A DNA stretch of 64,000 nucleotides from Bradyrhizobium prioriisuperbiae (GTDB lineage Bacteria > Pseudomonadota > Alphaproteobacteria > Rhizobiales > Xanthobacteraceae): the NCBI RefSeq assembly GCF_032397745.1, contig NZ_CP135921.1, positions 7,924,501 to 7,988,500 of the forward strand. The letters are read 5' to 3'. The number at the start of each line of letters is the position of its first letter. The stretch's first letter is position 1. The position numbers and the translations under genes were made by a program. Shown here piece by piece: positions 52,816-61,648 of the stretch. Below the pieces are notes generated by a model. That model was not told where the DNA came from. It worked only from the letters and a program-made list of their open reading frames with translations, and searched no databases.

Positions 52816-53582
52816 GTGGCGTTCGGTCCGAAGGGCTTGAGCGTGATGCCGGCCTCATCCAGCCGCTCTCGGATGCGCTGGGCGGTGGCAACGGCGTGAC
52901 TGGAATCGCCATGGACGCAGATCGAATGGATCGCCGTCGGCAGACGCGTGCCCTGCGCGGTGATCACGGTCCCGCTCTGGACCATGTCAAGCACGCGCGC
53001 CGCTGCCTCTTCCGATTCCTCGATCATCGCGCCCGGCAGGCCGCGCCGGATCAACTGCCCCGTCTCGGTGTAGCCGCGGTCGGCATAGATCTCCTGATAG
53101 ACGTCGAGGCCGACGGCGTCGCCGGCGGCGACCAGTTCGGTCAACGCGGTGGCCAGCAGTCCAAGGCTCGGATCGACCGCCCGCGTCGCCCGCGCCACCG
53201 CATCCGCCACATCGCGCTCCTCGCAGGCGATGTTGCCGAGCGCACCATGGGTCTTCACATAGGTGATGCGATGGCCGGCATAGGCGGCGAGCGCCGCGGC
53301 GGCGCCGATCTGGTAGGCAACGAGGCGCTCGATCTCGCCGGTCGAGAACGGCAGGCGGCGGCGACCAAACCCCCACAGATCCGGGAATCCCGGATGGGCG
53401 CCGACGGCAACGCCACGCTCGCGGGCGATGGTGAAAGTTTTCGCCATCACCTCGGGATCGCCGGCATGGAGGCCGCAGGCGACATTGGCTGATGTGACGA
53501 TCGACAGCATGGCGTCGTCGTCGCCGCAGCGATAGGTGCCGAAGCCTTCGCCAAGATCGGAATTCAAGTCGACGGATGGCAT
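52812..53582 (-). CDS. pxpA: 5-oxoprolinase subunit A (LamB/YcsF family)
   Basis: 256 residues from ATG 53582 with AAGGAGG 5 nt upstream; an upstream in-frame ATG (53639) would overlap livF. Family features are VDLNSDLGEGFGTYRCGDDD, NVACGLHAGDPEVM, YVKTHGALGNIACE and ICVHGDSSHAVATAQRIRE. It supplies the third subunit of PxpABC. Directly behind livF, it links 5-oxoproline hydrolysis to the Liv-type transporter. Confidence 0.93.
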   Translation of the reverse strand: MPSVDLNSDLGEGFGTYRCGDDDAMLSIVTSANVACGLHAGDPEVMAKTFTIARERGVAVGAHPGFPDLWGFGRRRLPFSTGEIERLVAYQIGAAAALAAYAGHRITYVKTHGALGNIACEERDVADAVARATRAVDPSLGLLATALTELVAAGDAVGLDVYQEIYADRGYTETGQLIRRGLPGAMIEESEEAAARVLDMVQSGTVITAQGTRLPTAIHSICVHGDSSHAVATAQRIRERLDEAGITLKPFGPNAT

Positions 53583-53635
53583 GGGGCCTCCTTGGTCTTG
53601 TTGTGGCACGACATGTGATTCAATGAGAGTATAGT

Positions 53636-54343
53636 TCACATCCCGAGGTAAATCCGCCTCACCTCCGGGTTATCGCGGATCTCGCTTGCGGGGCCGCTCA
53701 TGACGATGCGGCCGGTCTGCAGCACATAGGCGCGGTCGGAAATCTCCAGGCTCTCCGACAGCCGCTGCTCGACCAGCAGCACGGTGACGCCGGTGTCGCG
53801 GATCTTCTGCACGGCGGCAAAGATCTCGTCGACCAGCTTGGGCATGATGCCTTGTGACGGCTCATCCAGCATCAGCAGCCTGGGACGGGTCATCAGGGCA
53901 CGGGATATCGCCAGCATCTGCTGCTCGCCGCCCGATAGCGTCGCCGCACGCTGCTCCAGCCGCTCTTGCAGCCGCGGAAACAGCTTGAACACGAACTCCA
54001 GCGGCGCATCACGATCGGGCTTGTCGCGGAACAAATAGCTGCCGAGCCGCAGATTGTCGGCCACCGACAACCGCGGGAACAGCCGCTTGTTCTCCGGTAC
54101 ATAGGCCAGGCCCCGTGCCGTGATCTGGTGGGCCGGCACGGTGTCGATGCGCTCGCCGGCGAAGTTCACGGTGCCAGAACGGGCCTTTTCCATCCCGGCG
54201 ATCGACTTCAGCAGCGTCGACTTGCCGGCGCCATTGGCGCCCGCCACCGTCACGATCTCGTTGGCGGCAACCGAGATCGAGATGTCGGAGATGGCAACCA
54301 GGCCCCGATAAGCGGTGGTGATATTTGCGACCTCAAGCAGCAC
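53636..54343 (-). CDS. livF: Branched-chain amino acid-type ABC ATP-binding protein LivF
   Basis: 235 residues if it starts at the GTG before LLEVANITTAYRG; a TTG at 54370 adds nine residues and overlaps livG more. Walker A is GANGAGKST, signature LSGGEQQMLAISRAL, Walker B LLMLDEPSQGIMP (Asp-Glu), with a VLLVEQRL H-loop region in which the usual His is replaced by Gln, as in other LivF proteins. Short LivF-type length is normal. Confidence 0.93.
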   Translation of the reverse strand: MLLEVANITTAYRGLVAISDISISVAANEIVTVAGANGAGKSTLLKSIAGMEKARSGTVNFAGERIDTVPAHQITARGLAYVPENKRLFPRLSVADNLRLGSYLFRDKPDRDAPLEFVFKLFPRLQERLEQRAATLSGGEQQMLAISRALMTRPRLLMLDEPSQGIMPKLVDEIFAAVQKIRDTGVTVLLVEQRLSESLEISDRAYVLQTGRIVMSGPASEIRDNPEVRRIYLGM

Positions 54344-55064
54344 GGTGGCGATCTCCGAGATAGGCGGCAATAACGCCGTCGTCCTTGACCACGTCCTTGG
54401 GATGTCCCTCCGCCAGCACCCGCCCCAGATTGAGCACCACGGCGCGGTCCACCAGCGGCATCACCACCTCCATGACATGCTCCACCATCACAATGGTGAT
54501 GCCGCTGTCGCGGATCTTGCGCACCAGTTCAGCGCCGGCGCGGGATTCCGCCGGCGTCAGTCCGGTCAGCACTTCATCGAGCAGCAGCAATTTGGGTTCG
54601 GTGGCGAGCGCGCGCGCCACTTCCAGCCGACGCTTCTGCGGCGGGGTCAGGTCACCGGCCGAGACATTGGCTTGCGCAGTGAGTCCGACATAGTCCAGCA
54701 CCTCCAGCGCCTTCAGCCGGGCCTGGCTGGCCCTTGGATGGCGGACGAAGGCGCCGACAATGACATTCTCCACCACCGACATCGAATCGAAGGAGCGCGG
54801 CACCTGGTAGGTGCGGGCGATGCCGAGGATGCAGCGATCCGCGGCCGGCATGGTTGTGACGTCACGGCCCTCGAAGTGGATCGATCCCGACGACGGCGGA
54901 AACGCACCGGCGATCAGGTTGAACAGCGTGGACTTGCCGGCACCGTTCGGCCCGATGAGTCCCAAAATCTCGCCCCGGTTGATGGTCATGTCGATGGATT
55001 CGTTGGCCACCAGGCCGCCGAAACGGCGGGTCACCTTGTTGCAGATCACCAGCGTCTCGCTCAT
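54333..55064 (-). CDS. livG: Branched-chain amino acid-type ABC ATP-binding protein LivG
   Basis: 243 residues. Walker A is GPNGAGKST, followed by RTYQVPRSFDSMSVVENV and a signature region LTPPQKRRLEVARALA, which departs from the usual LSGGQ at its first residues. Walker B is LLLLDEVLTGLTP and the H-loop MVEHVMEVV. The start overlaps the livM stop (55061-55064). The altered signature (TPPQKR) also occurs in some LivG homologues. Confidence 0.93.
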   Translation of the reverse strand: MSETLVICNKVTRRFGGLVANESIDMTINRGEILGLIGPNGAGKSTLFNLIAGAFPPSSGSIHFEGRDVTTMPAADRCILGIARTYQVPRSFDSMSVVENVIVGAFVRHPRASQARLKALEVLDYVGLTAQANVSAGDLTPPQKRRLEVARALATEPKLLLLDEVLTGLTPAESRAGAELVRKIRDSGITIVMVEHVMEVVMPLVDRAVVLNLGRVLAEGHPKDVVKDDGVIAAYLGDRHRAA

Positions 55065-56113
55065 GACGCCGCCCTCTTCCGTCCGAAGCCGTCGAAGATG
55101 CTCATGATGCCCTCGGGACGGGTCAGCGACACCACCATGATCAGGGCGCCATAGACCGCGAGGTCGAGTCCCGAGCCGCTGCCGCCCATGTAGGAGCGGG
55201 TGAACTCGGCCAGCGGGATCAGGATCAGGGCGCCGACCGCCGGCCCCCACAGCGAGCCGATGCCACCCAGCACCGCCGGCAGCGCCATCAGCAGCGAGAA
55301 GCGGAACTGCATCACGCTTTCCGGGTCGATGTAGGAGACGAACGCCGCGTAGAAGCCACCACCGATGGCGGTGAAGAAGGCAGAGACGCCCGCCGCCGCC
55401 ATCTTGGAATGGAACACGGTGACGCCGAGGCTCTCGGCGGCTTCCGGGTTGTCCTTCACCGCCCGCCACCAGTAACCCCAGCGCGACTCCACAATGGCGA
55501 AGGTGACCAGCCACACCACCGCAAACAAGCCCAGCACGAAATAGAAGTACGGCGCCTTGTCGCGGGCGAATTGCAGTGTCCACCAGCTGTCGGGGCCGAA
55601 CGGCCACTGGATGCCGAGCGCAGCCCCTGCATAATCCCAGTTGTGCACCAGCAAGAGGCCCATCTCGGCGATCACGATGGTGGCGATCGAGAAATAATGC
55701 CCCTTCAGCCGAAAACAGGGATAGCCCAGCGCCAGCGCCAGCAGCGAGGCCAACACCCCGCCGGCGGCCAGGCCCACCCAGGGCACGATGCCGAACTTCA
55801 CGAACAGGATGCTGGTGACATAGGCGCCGATCCCGAAATACAGCGCATGCCCGAGCGAGACCTGGCCGCAATAGCCGCCGAGGATGTTCCAGCTCTGCGA
55901 CAGCGCCGCGAACAGCAGCGTCAGGATCAGCACATTCATCAGATAGACGTCGGAGATCAGCTTGGGCACCAGCGCCAGCGCCGCAAACACGATCAGCGCC
56001 GTGATCAACTGGCGGCGGCGGGCGGTGAGATGGCCGGCGATCGGAGACAAACTGACCGGCGTTGGTGTCGTTGCAGGTGTGGCCACTGGTGTGGTCATGG
56101 CATCGTCGCTCAT
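55061..56113 (-). CDS. livM: Branched-chain amino acid-type ABC permease LivM
   Basis: About 350 residues, ten or so membrane segments after a Pro/Thr-rich N-terminal tail (VATPATTPTPVSLSP). Family blocks are NILGGYCGQVSLGHALYFGI, RLKGHYFSIATIVIAEMGL and RWGYWWRAVKDNPEAAESLG. The ATG overlaps the livH TGA by one base. It pairs with LivH. Confidence 0.93.
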   Translation of the reverse strand: MSDDAMTTPVATPATTPTPVSLSPIAGHLTARRRQLITALIVFAALALVPKLISDVYLMNVLILTLLFAALSQSWNILGGYCGQVSLGHALYFGIGAYVTSILFVKFGIVPWVGLAAGGVLASLLALALGYPCFRLKGHYFSIATIVIAEMGLLLVHNWDYAGAALGIQWPFGPDSWWTLQFARDKAPYFYFVLGLFAVVWLVTFAIVESRWGYWWRAVKDNPEAAESLGVTVFHSKMAAAGVSAFFTAIGGGFYAAFVSYIDPESVMQFRFSLLMALPAVLGGIGSLWGPAVGALILIPLAEFTRSYMGGSGSGLDLAVYGALIMVVSLTRPEGIMSIFDGFGRKRAAS

Positions 56114-56991
56114 CACAGCCTCCCGAACAGGCCGCTCGGCCTGATGAACAACACACCGAGATAGAGCGTGTAGATGCCGACCGACTTCAGCGCCGGCGGC
56201 AGGATCACCGTGGTCAGCGCCTCGACCAGCCCGACAACGACACCGGCGACCAGCGCGCCGAAGATGCTGCCGAAACCGCCGAGCGCCACCGTGACATAGG
56301 CGATCAGGCCGAAGGTGCTGCCTACATTGGGATGGATGTAATAGAAGACCGCCAGCACCGCCCCGGCAAGTCCGACAAGCGCGGCACCAAGCCCCCAGCC
56401 CAGCGCGAAGACGCGGTTGCGGTCGATGCCGACCAGGGCCACGGCGCCCTGGTCCTCACGCGTCGCCTCCAGCGCCTTGCCGAAATCGGTGCGGGTGATC
56501 AGCAGGAACAGGCCGCCGAAGGTCGCAAGCGAAATCAGGCCGCCATAGATCTGCGGCCAGGGCAGGAACACGCCGCCAACATCGAGGGTGCGGCCGCCGA
56601 GCCAGGAGTGCTGGATGCTCTTGAAGTCAGGCGTGAAGAAATACTGCGCCAGGCCCTGGATCAGGATGGCCAAACCAAAGGTGGCGAAGATCTGCACCAT
56701 GCCCTGGTTGGTGGTGGCGCGCATCGCATAACGCACCACGCCGGCATAGGCCGAGACCCCGACCGCGAACATGACCGCGACCACCAGCGGCATCAGCAGG
56801 ATCGGATCGAGCGTGGTGGCCAGCACCAGGCCGAAGGTGGCGTACATCGCCAGCATCAGGAACTCGCCATGGGCGAAGTTCACCACGTCCATCAGCCCGA
56901 AGATCAGCGACAGCCCCACCGCGATCAGGGCGTAGATCAGCCCCATCAACAGCCCGCTCGCCAGCACTTGCAACAAAGCCTGCGTGGTCAT
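56113..56991 (-). CDS. livH: Branched-chain amino acid-type ABC permease LivH
   Basis: 292 residues from ATG 56991 (TTQALLQVLASGLLMGLIY); a TTG at 57036 adds 15 residues but starts in the intergenic hairpin region. Conserved LSLIFGLMDVVNFAHGEFLM, FGKALEATREDQGAVALVGI and FGLIAYVTVALGGFGSIFG are present. It forms the membrane channel with LivM. Confidence 0.93.
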   Translation of the reverse strand: MTTQALLQVLASGLLMGLIYALIAVGLSLIFGLMDVVNFAHGEFLMLAMYATFGLVLATTLDPILLMPLVVAVMFAVGVSAYAGVVRYAMRATTNQGMVQIFATFGLAILIQGLAQYFFTPDFKSIQHSWLGGRTLDVGGVFLPWPQIYGGLISLATFGGLFLLITRTDFGKALEATREDQGAVALVGIDRNRVFALGWGLGAALVGLAGAVLAVFYYIHPNVGSTFGLIAYVTVALGGFGSIFGALVAGVVVGLVEALTTVILPPALKSVGIYTLYLGVLFIRPSGLFGRL

Positions 56992-57049
56992 GAACACAAC
57001 ATCCGGAAACACCGTTTCAAAGCAATGTGAAAACAAAGACTACTCGAAA

Positions 57050-57087
57050 AGCGGGGAGGTATCGATGGATGCCGATACCTCCCCGCT
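57050..57087 (-). terminator. Hairpin between livK and livH (attenuator or mRNA stabiliser)
   Basis: A 15-bp perfect stem: AGCGGGGAGGTATCG at 57050-57064 and its complement at 57073-57087, with an 8-nt loop. Read on the minus strand it lies 8 nt after the livK stop and is followed by TTTTCGAG, only a partial T-run. Such elements after binding-protein genes usually let that gene be expressed more than the permease genes. Confidence 0.65.
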
Positions 57088-57095
57088 CACGATCA

Positions 57096-58355
57096 TCAGG
57101 CGTTCATCGGCCAAAGCGGTTCGGCGACGGCTACCGCCGAGGGGAAAATCGTGACGAACGTACCGCCGATGTACTGGATCAGCACGGGATCGGCGTCGAC
57201 GTTCTGCCCGTCGGCGCCGAAGCCCACCTTCTTCCACGGCATGATGGTGCGTTCGCCCGGGATATCGGTCGCCGCCAGCGCTTCACGCATCTTCTCGCCG
57301 TCGGTCGACTTGGCACGGTCGATGGCGTCCGCGAGAACGAGCAGCCCCATCAGCTCACGCGACGTGCTGTCATTGAGATCGCGGTTGGAGCGCGCCTTGT
57401 ACATGGCGTTGACCTTGAGGATCGAGGGCCGCTTCTGCGCCATGTCCAGCGAGAAGCTGGCGCGAGAAATGACGCCGACCGCCTTGTCGCCCAGCGCGTC
57501 GAAGAACGCCTTGTCGGAAAAGCCGCTGGCCTGGGCGACGATGTTCTTCGGCTTGTAACCGAGCTCGTCCATGGTCTTCATCAGCAGGATGGCGTCGGTG
57601 GTGTAGCTCGACGGCAGCAGCACGTCCGGATTGGCCGACTTGAGCTGCTGCACTTCGGCGGTCAATGACGGCGAATTGGACTTGTACTTGATATCTGCCA
57701 CGATCTTGTAGCCGCGATCAGTCGCCAGCTTGCGCTGGATGTTCGCGGAATCGGTGCCGAAGATGGTGTCCTCGAAGAAAATGCCGACAGTCTCGACCTT
57801 CTTCCCCGCTTTCTTCTGCGCATCGAGGAAATCGAACATCGCGGCCGAAAACATCTCGTCCTGGGCGGCGGGGCGGAAGAAATACTTCAGGCCGCGGCGC
57901 GCCAGGCTTGGCGAGGAAGAATCGCAGCACAGGAACGGCAGGCTGTAGCGTTCAGCGACGGCACTGACGGTGGCCGATACCGATGACATATAGCAGCCGT
58001 ACAGGGCACAGACCTTCTCCTGGGTGATCAGCCGCTCGGCTTCGGCACGGCCCTTCTGCGGGTCGGACTGATGATCGGCGAACACCAGCTTGATCTTGGC
58101 GTTGCCGAGCCCGGCAAGGCCGGCGTTCTTCGCCATCGGCAGGTCGAGGTCGTGGGCGTTGTTAATGATGTCGGCGGCCGTCTCCACGGCGTGGCGCGCA
58201 TCGACACCGACCTGCGCATTGGCGCCGGACATCGGGAACAGCACCCCGATGACGACCTCCTGTCCGCTCTGCGCAATGGCCGGTCCGGTCAGACTCGCCG
58301 CGGCGGCGAACGAGAGAATGGACGCGCCGCTCATCAACAACTGCCTGCGATTCAT
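57096..58355 (-). CDS. Branched-chain amino acid-type ABC substrate-binding protein (LivK-like)
   Basis: 419 residues. The leader MNRRQLLMSGASILSF has a twin-arginine-like RRQLL and a long hydrophobic core ending in GPAIA, so Tat export is possible. The mature part is a Peripla_BP_6 protein: IGVLFPMSGANAQVGVD, GRAEAERLITQEKVCALYG, PFLCCDSSSPSLARRGLKYF. The ligand may not be a branched-chain amino acid: the transporter is joined to pxpABC, so 5-oxoproline or a related lactam or amide is plausible. Confidence 0.9.
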   Translation of the reverse strand: MNRRQLLMSGASILSFAAAASLTGPAIAQSGQEVVIGVLFPMSGANAQVGVDARHAVETAADIINNAHDLDLPMAKNAGLAGLGNAKIKLVFADHQSDPQKGRAEAERLITQEKVCALYGCYMSSVSATVSAVAERYSLPFLCCDSSSPSLARRGLKYFFRPAAQDEMFSAAMFDFLDAQKKAGKKVETVGIFFEDTIFGTDSANIQRKLATDRGYKIVADIKYKSNSPSLTAEVQQLKSANPDVLLPSSYTTDAILLMKTMDELGYKPKNIVAQASGFSDKAFFDALGDKAVGVISRASFSLDMAQKRPSILKVNAMYKARSNRDLNDSTSRELMGLLVLADAIDRAKSTDGEKMREALAATDIPGERTIMPWKKVGFGADGQNVDADPVLIQYIGGTFVTIFPSAVAVAEPLWPMNA

Positions 58356-58425
58356 TTTTTGACTTCTCCTGCAAATGATCTGTGTGTGCCGTCATCACGC
58401 GTCGTTGTCGTTGCGCGTGTTAGAA

Positions 58426-59349
58426 TCAGGCGGCCAGCGCAACGCTGGATCGCCGGTCGGCGGCCAGCTCTTGCAATACTCGGGCCACCGCCGCGATGTT
58501 GGCGGCGCCGAGATCGCGCAACGGCAGGCGCACCGAGCCGCCGTCGAAGCCGCGCAGGCTCATAGCCGCCTTGGTGGTCTGCGGCTGCCCGAACTCGCGG
58601 GCCAGGGCCCGGAACGGATACCAGAGCCGATGCAGATCGCGCGCGGTAGCAGCATCACCAGATTCCAGCGCGCGATAGGCCGCGAGAATGAGCTCCGGCA
58701 GCGCACAGCTGTTGGTCGAGCTGATGCCGTCAAAGCCGCACATCATCGGTCCGAGAAAGGCGAGGTCCGAGGCACAGAACAAACGGATACGTCCACCGAT
58801 GCGGTTGGCGATCTGGTCGATCGCCGTCGGCGACAGGTCACCCTGCTTGACGCCGACCACGCCCGGAATCTCGGCAAGCTGCTCCAGCGTCGAAGGAGAC
58901 AGAGTGATGCCGATGCCCGGCGCATTGTAGACCAGCACGCCGGTGCGCGAGAGCGGGATCATGTCGCGGAAGAACGCGACGATCTGCGCATCCGTCACCT
59001 CCGAGACGAAGGGCGGCGTCACCATCGGCAGTCCGCCGAGATCACCGGCCAGCGCCGTCAGTTCGCGGACGACGCGCACGTCGGAGCCGGCGCTGCACAG
59101 CATCACCGGCACCCGATCGCCGACGATATCCATCACCCGCCGGAACAGATCGGCGCGTTCCTGGGTCGACATCGCCGGAAACTCGCCGTAGGTGCCGCCG
59201 ATCAAAATGCCATCGAAGCCGAGACCGATGACCCGTTCAATGTTGCGGGCCAAGCCCGCATGGTCGAAGGCGCCGTCAGGCTTGAACGGCGTGACGGTGA
59301 TGTTGAACAGACCGCGCAGCCGCGCGTGACATTCCCCGATATCTTTCAT
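58426..59349 (-). CDS. DHDPS/N-acetylneuraminate lyase family protein, copy 5
   Basis: 307 residues with a standard lyase active site: GGTYGEFPAMS pocket, VYNAPGIGITL tyrosine motif and VGVKQGDLSP Schiff-base lysine. It starts MKDIGECHARLRGLF. It is placed between the M24 protein (29 nt upstream) and livK (70 nt downstream), all on the minus strand. It probably cleaves or dehydrates a 2-oxoacid produced in the local pathway. Confidence 0.89.
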   Translation of the reverse strand: MKDIGECHARLRGLFNITVTPFKPDGAFDHAGLARNIERVIGLGFDGILIGGTYGEFPAMSTQERADLFRRVMDIVGDRVPVMLCSAGSDVRVVRELTALAGDLGGLPMVTPPFVSEVTDAQIVAFFRDMIPLSRTGVLVYNAPGIGITLSPSTLEQLAEIPGVVGVKQGDLSPTAIDQIANRIGGRIRLFCASDLAFLGPMMCGFDGISSTNSCALPELILAAYRALESGDAATARDLHRLWYPFRALAREFGQPQTTKAAMSLRGFDGGSVRLPLRDLGAANIAAVARVLQELAADRRSSVALAA

Positions 59350-59378
59350 GATTCTTGCCCTTGCAAAATGAATGGCGT

Positions 59379-60551
59379 TCAGGCGGCGATGCGCAGGATC
59401 GGACGATCGATCGCGCTGAGCGCACGGCAGCCGGTTTCGGTGACGACCACGGTCTCGCTGACGCCGACCGTGAACTGGCCGAACACGCGCAGCGCCACCG
59501 GGATGTGGAAGGTCATGCCCGGCCGCAGCTCGGTGGTGACGCCGGTGTAGAGACTGAGGATGCCGCCCTCGCCCCAGTCCGGTGCAAAGGCGATGCCGAT
59601 GCTGTAGCCCGCGCGCTTCCTGAAGTTGTCGGTATAGCCGGCGCGATCGATCACCTGTTGGCAGGCGATGTGCGGCGCCTCACATGCAGCCCCGGGGCGA
59701 ATCGCCTCCATCGCCGCGCGAAGGCCGTCCTGGCAGGTCTTTTCCATGTCGACGGCCTGCTGCGGCATGGCGCCGAGCCAGGCGCAACGCATCAGCGCGG
59801 CGTGATAGCGATCGTGGCAGGCGGCCATTTCAAGAAACACCGGCTCATCTGCAGCGAGTTTGCCGCGACGCCAGGTGCCGTGCGGCACGCCCGAGCGGCG
59901 GCCGGCGGACACCAACGGCTCCATGCCGACATATTCGGAGCCGGCGGCGATCGCCGTGCCCACCATGGCGGAGACGAAATCGTTCTCGCTGGCACCGGCT
60001 TTCACCGCGGCAAGCCCGGCGCGCATGCCGGCTTCGACATAGGAGGCAGCGGTCGCGATCTTTTCGAGTTCGGCCGATGACTTCACGATCCGCAGCTGCT
60101 CGATGATCCCGGCACCGTCGAGAATCGCGCCGAGCTTGTCACGCAGCGCCTCATAAGTGGCGACCGGAAGGAACCAGCCGCGCTTGTCGATGGCAATGCG
60201 CTTCGACGCCCAGCCGCGCGCCTTGATGACGTTGACCAGGAAATTCACCGGCTGGTCGCCGTCCTGGTAGATTTCCGCATTGGTGATGAAGGTGTTGGCG
60301 ATGAAGTTGAAATATTCGAGCTGCCGGACAACGAACGCCGGCTCGCCCTCCACCGGCAGCACCAGCGCCTGGAAGGTGTAATAGCCCGGCGTCTGCTGGC
60401 CGGTGAGGTAAAAGATATTTTCCGGCCCGGTCACGACCATGACGTCGATGCCGGCGGTAGCCAGAAGCTTGCGCGCGCGTGCCACGCGCTGGTCGTATTC
60501 CGTCTTCGGGAAGGCTGATTCCGCGCCCTGGCGAACGCCGACGTTATCCAT
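59379..60551 (-). CDS. M24 (pita-bread) family hydrolase, DoeA/creatinase-like, metal ligands missing
   Basis: 390 residues from ATG 60551, overlapping the enolase-family gene by 8 nt. The N-terminal creatinase domain has VTGPENIFYLTGQQTPGYY; the C-terminal pita-bread domain has VFLEMAACHDRYHAALMRC where M24 peptidases have two Asp ligands, and YSIGIAFAPDWGEGGILSL where they have His. At least three of the five metal ligands are absent, as in creatinase and ectoine hydrolase (DoeA/EutD); the APDWGE block recalls the latter. It probably opens a C-N bond in a small amidine or lactam rather than a peptide. Confidence 0.82.
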   Translation of the reverse strand: MDNVGVRQGAESAFPKTEYDQRVARARKLLATAGIDVMVVTGPENIFYLTGQQTPGYYTFQALVLPVEGEPAFVVRQLEYFNFIANTFITNAEIYQDGDQPVNFLVNVIKARGWASKRIAIDKRGWFLPVATYEALRDKLGAILDGAGIIEQLRIVKSSAELEKIATAASYVEAGMRAGLAAVKAGASENDFVSAMVGTAIAAGSEYVGMEPLVSAGRRSGVPHGTWRRGKLAADEPVFLEMAACHDRYHAALMRCAWLGAMPQQAVDMEKTCQDGLRAAMEAIRPGAACEAPHIACQQVIDRAGYTDNFRKRAGYSIGIAFAPDWGEGGILSLYTGVTTELRPGMTFHIPVALRVFGQFTVGVSETVVVTETGCRALSAIDRPILRIAA

Positions 60552-61644
60552 GTCCGTAGTCTCCGATAAGGTGAGTGGCCGCGGCGTCGAAGACGACGCC
60601 AAGGCCGGATGCATGGGCCACCCGCACGGCGCCCGCCGTGTACGAAAGGCCCGAAACAGGGTCGTTGACGAGGCCGTCGGCGCCGTAGAGTTCGGCGAAA
60701 GCGGGCGACGTCGCGCAGGCCACGTGAAGCGTTGCCGCGGTGGCAGCAGCGCCTTCATTCATCTGGCCGATCATGAAGGGAACGCCTGAAGCCGACAGCC
60801 GCCGCGCCGCGACAACCGTCGGCGCGATGCCACCGAGTTTCACCAGCTTCAGATGCGCGAAAATGCGACCGCCATAGCCACAGATCCGCGCAATGTCGTC
60901 CTCCGCAGCAACGCTTTCGTCGAGCATCACGGGTATCGGACTTCGGTCGGCGAGACGGTCGATGGCGTCCCAGTCTCCTGGCGGAATGGGCTGCTCGACA
61001 TAGGCAAGATCGTAACGAGCCAGCGCATCGAGCTTCTCGAGCGCCTCCGTCGCCGACCAGCGGCCATTGGCATCGGCCGCAAGCTTGACCTGCGCGCCGA
61101 AGCGCGCACGCAACGCCGCGACCCGGCGCAGATCCTCGGCGAAATCAGCGACGGCAATCCGCACCTTGAGATCGGTGAAACCGCGATCAACATAGGCTTG
61201 CGCTTGCGCAAGAAACTCGTCGAAGGACGACCAGAACAGCGTCTGATTGGTCGGTCGGACCACATCCGGTTCGGCCGCACCGAGCCAGGCTGCAACGCTC
61301 AGACCCTCGCGACGGGCGATAAAATCATGCAGCGCGCAGTCGATCAGGGTCCGCACCGGCGCAATGAATGGCGCGCTCCATTCCGTCATGGTCGCGATCA
61401 ACTCGGCCGGATCGCGCGCCCAATCCACGGTTCCGACTGCGGCGGCAGCGCTCTCTCTCACCTCGCCCACGGCGAAACCATTGAGGTAGGCGATGTTGGC
61501 CCGGACTTCGCCGATGCCGATCGTCTCGCCATCGTCGAGCCGCAGATAGATTTCCGCAAGATATGGAATGCTGCCCGACGACGCCGTGTGCAGCAGGAGG
61601 CCGCCGCCGTAATGCAGATCCGACTGATGCAGCGAGACGCGCAA
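60544..61644 (-). CDS. Enolase-superfamily enzyme (mandelate racemase/muconate lactonising group)
   Basis: About 366 residues if it starts at TTG 61644, which follows the M20 stop by 4 nt with GGGAGC upstream; a GTG at 61683 is an alternative. Catalytic Lys is in TDLKVRIAV (KxR), metal ligands Asp/Glu/Asp in LAADANGRW, AYVEQPIPPG and VMLDESVAAE, and the opposite-face Lys in AHLKLVKLGG. The two-lysine layout fits racemases/epimerases and dehydratases acting on amino-acid derivatives. In operon with M20 and M24 hydrolases, it may epimerise an N-acyl or cyclic amino acid. Confidence 0.88.
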   Translation of the reverse strand: MRVSLHQSDLHYGGGLLLHTASSGSIPYLAEIYLRLDDGETIGIGEVRANIAYLNGFAVGEVRESAAAAVGTVDWARDPAELIATMTEWSAPFIAPVRTLIDCALHDFIARREGLSVAAWLGAAEPDVVRPTNQTLFWSSFDEFLAQAQAYVDRGFTDLKVRIAVADFAEDLRRVAALRARFGAQVKLAADANGRWSATEALEKLDALARYDLAYVEQPIPPGDWDAIDRLADRSPIPVMLDESVAAEDDIARICGYGGRIFAHLKLVKLGGIAPTVVAARRLSASGVPFMIGQMNEGAAATAATLHVACATSPAFAELYGADGLVNDPVSGLSYTAGAVRVAHASGLGVVFDAAATHLIGDYGHG

Positions 61645-61648
61645 CGGC

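Noticed and set aside
54333..56156. Possible 607-residue protein ending in LivG
   Set aside because: The N-terminal part is an off-frame reading of livM; the LivG ATG at 55064 overlaps the livM stop in the normal way.
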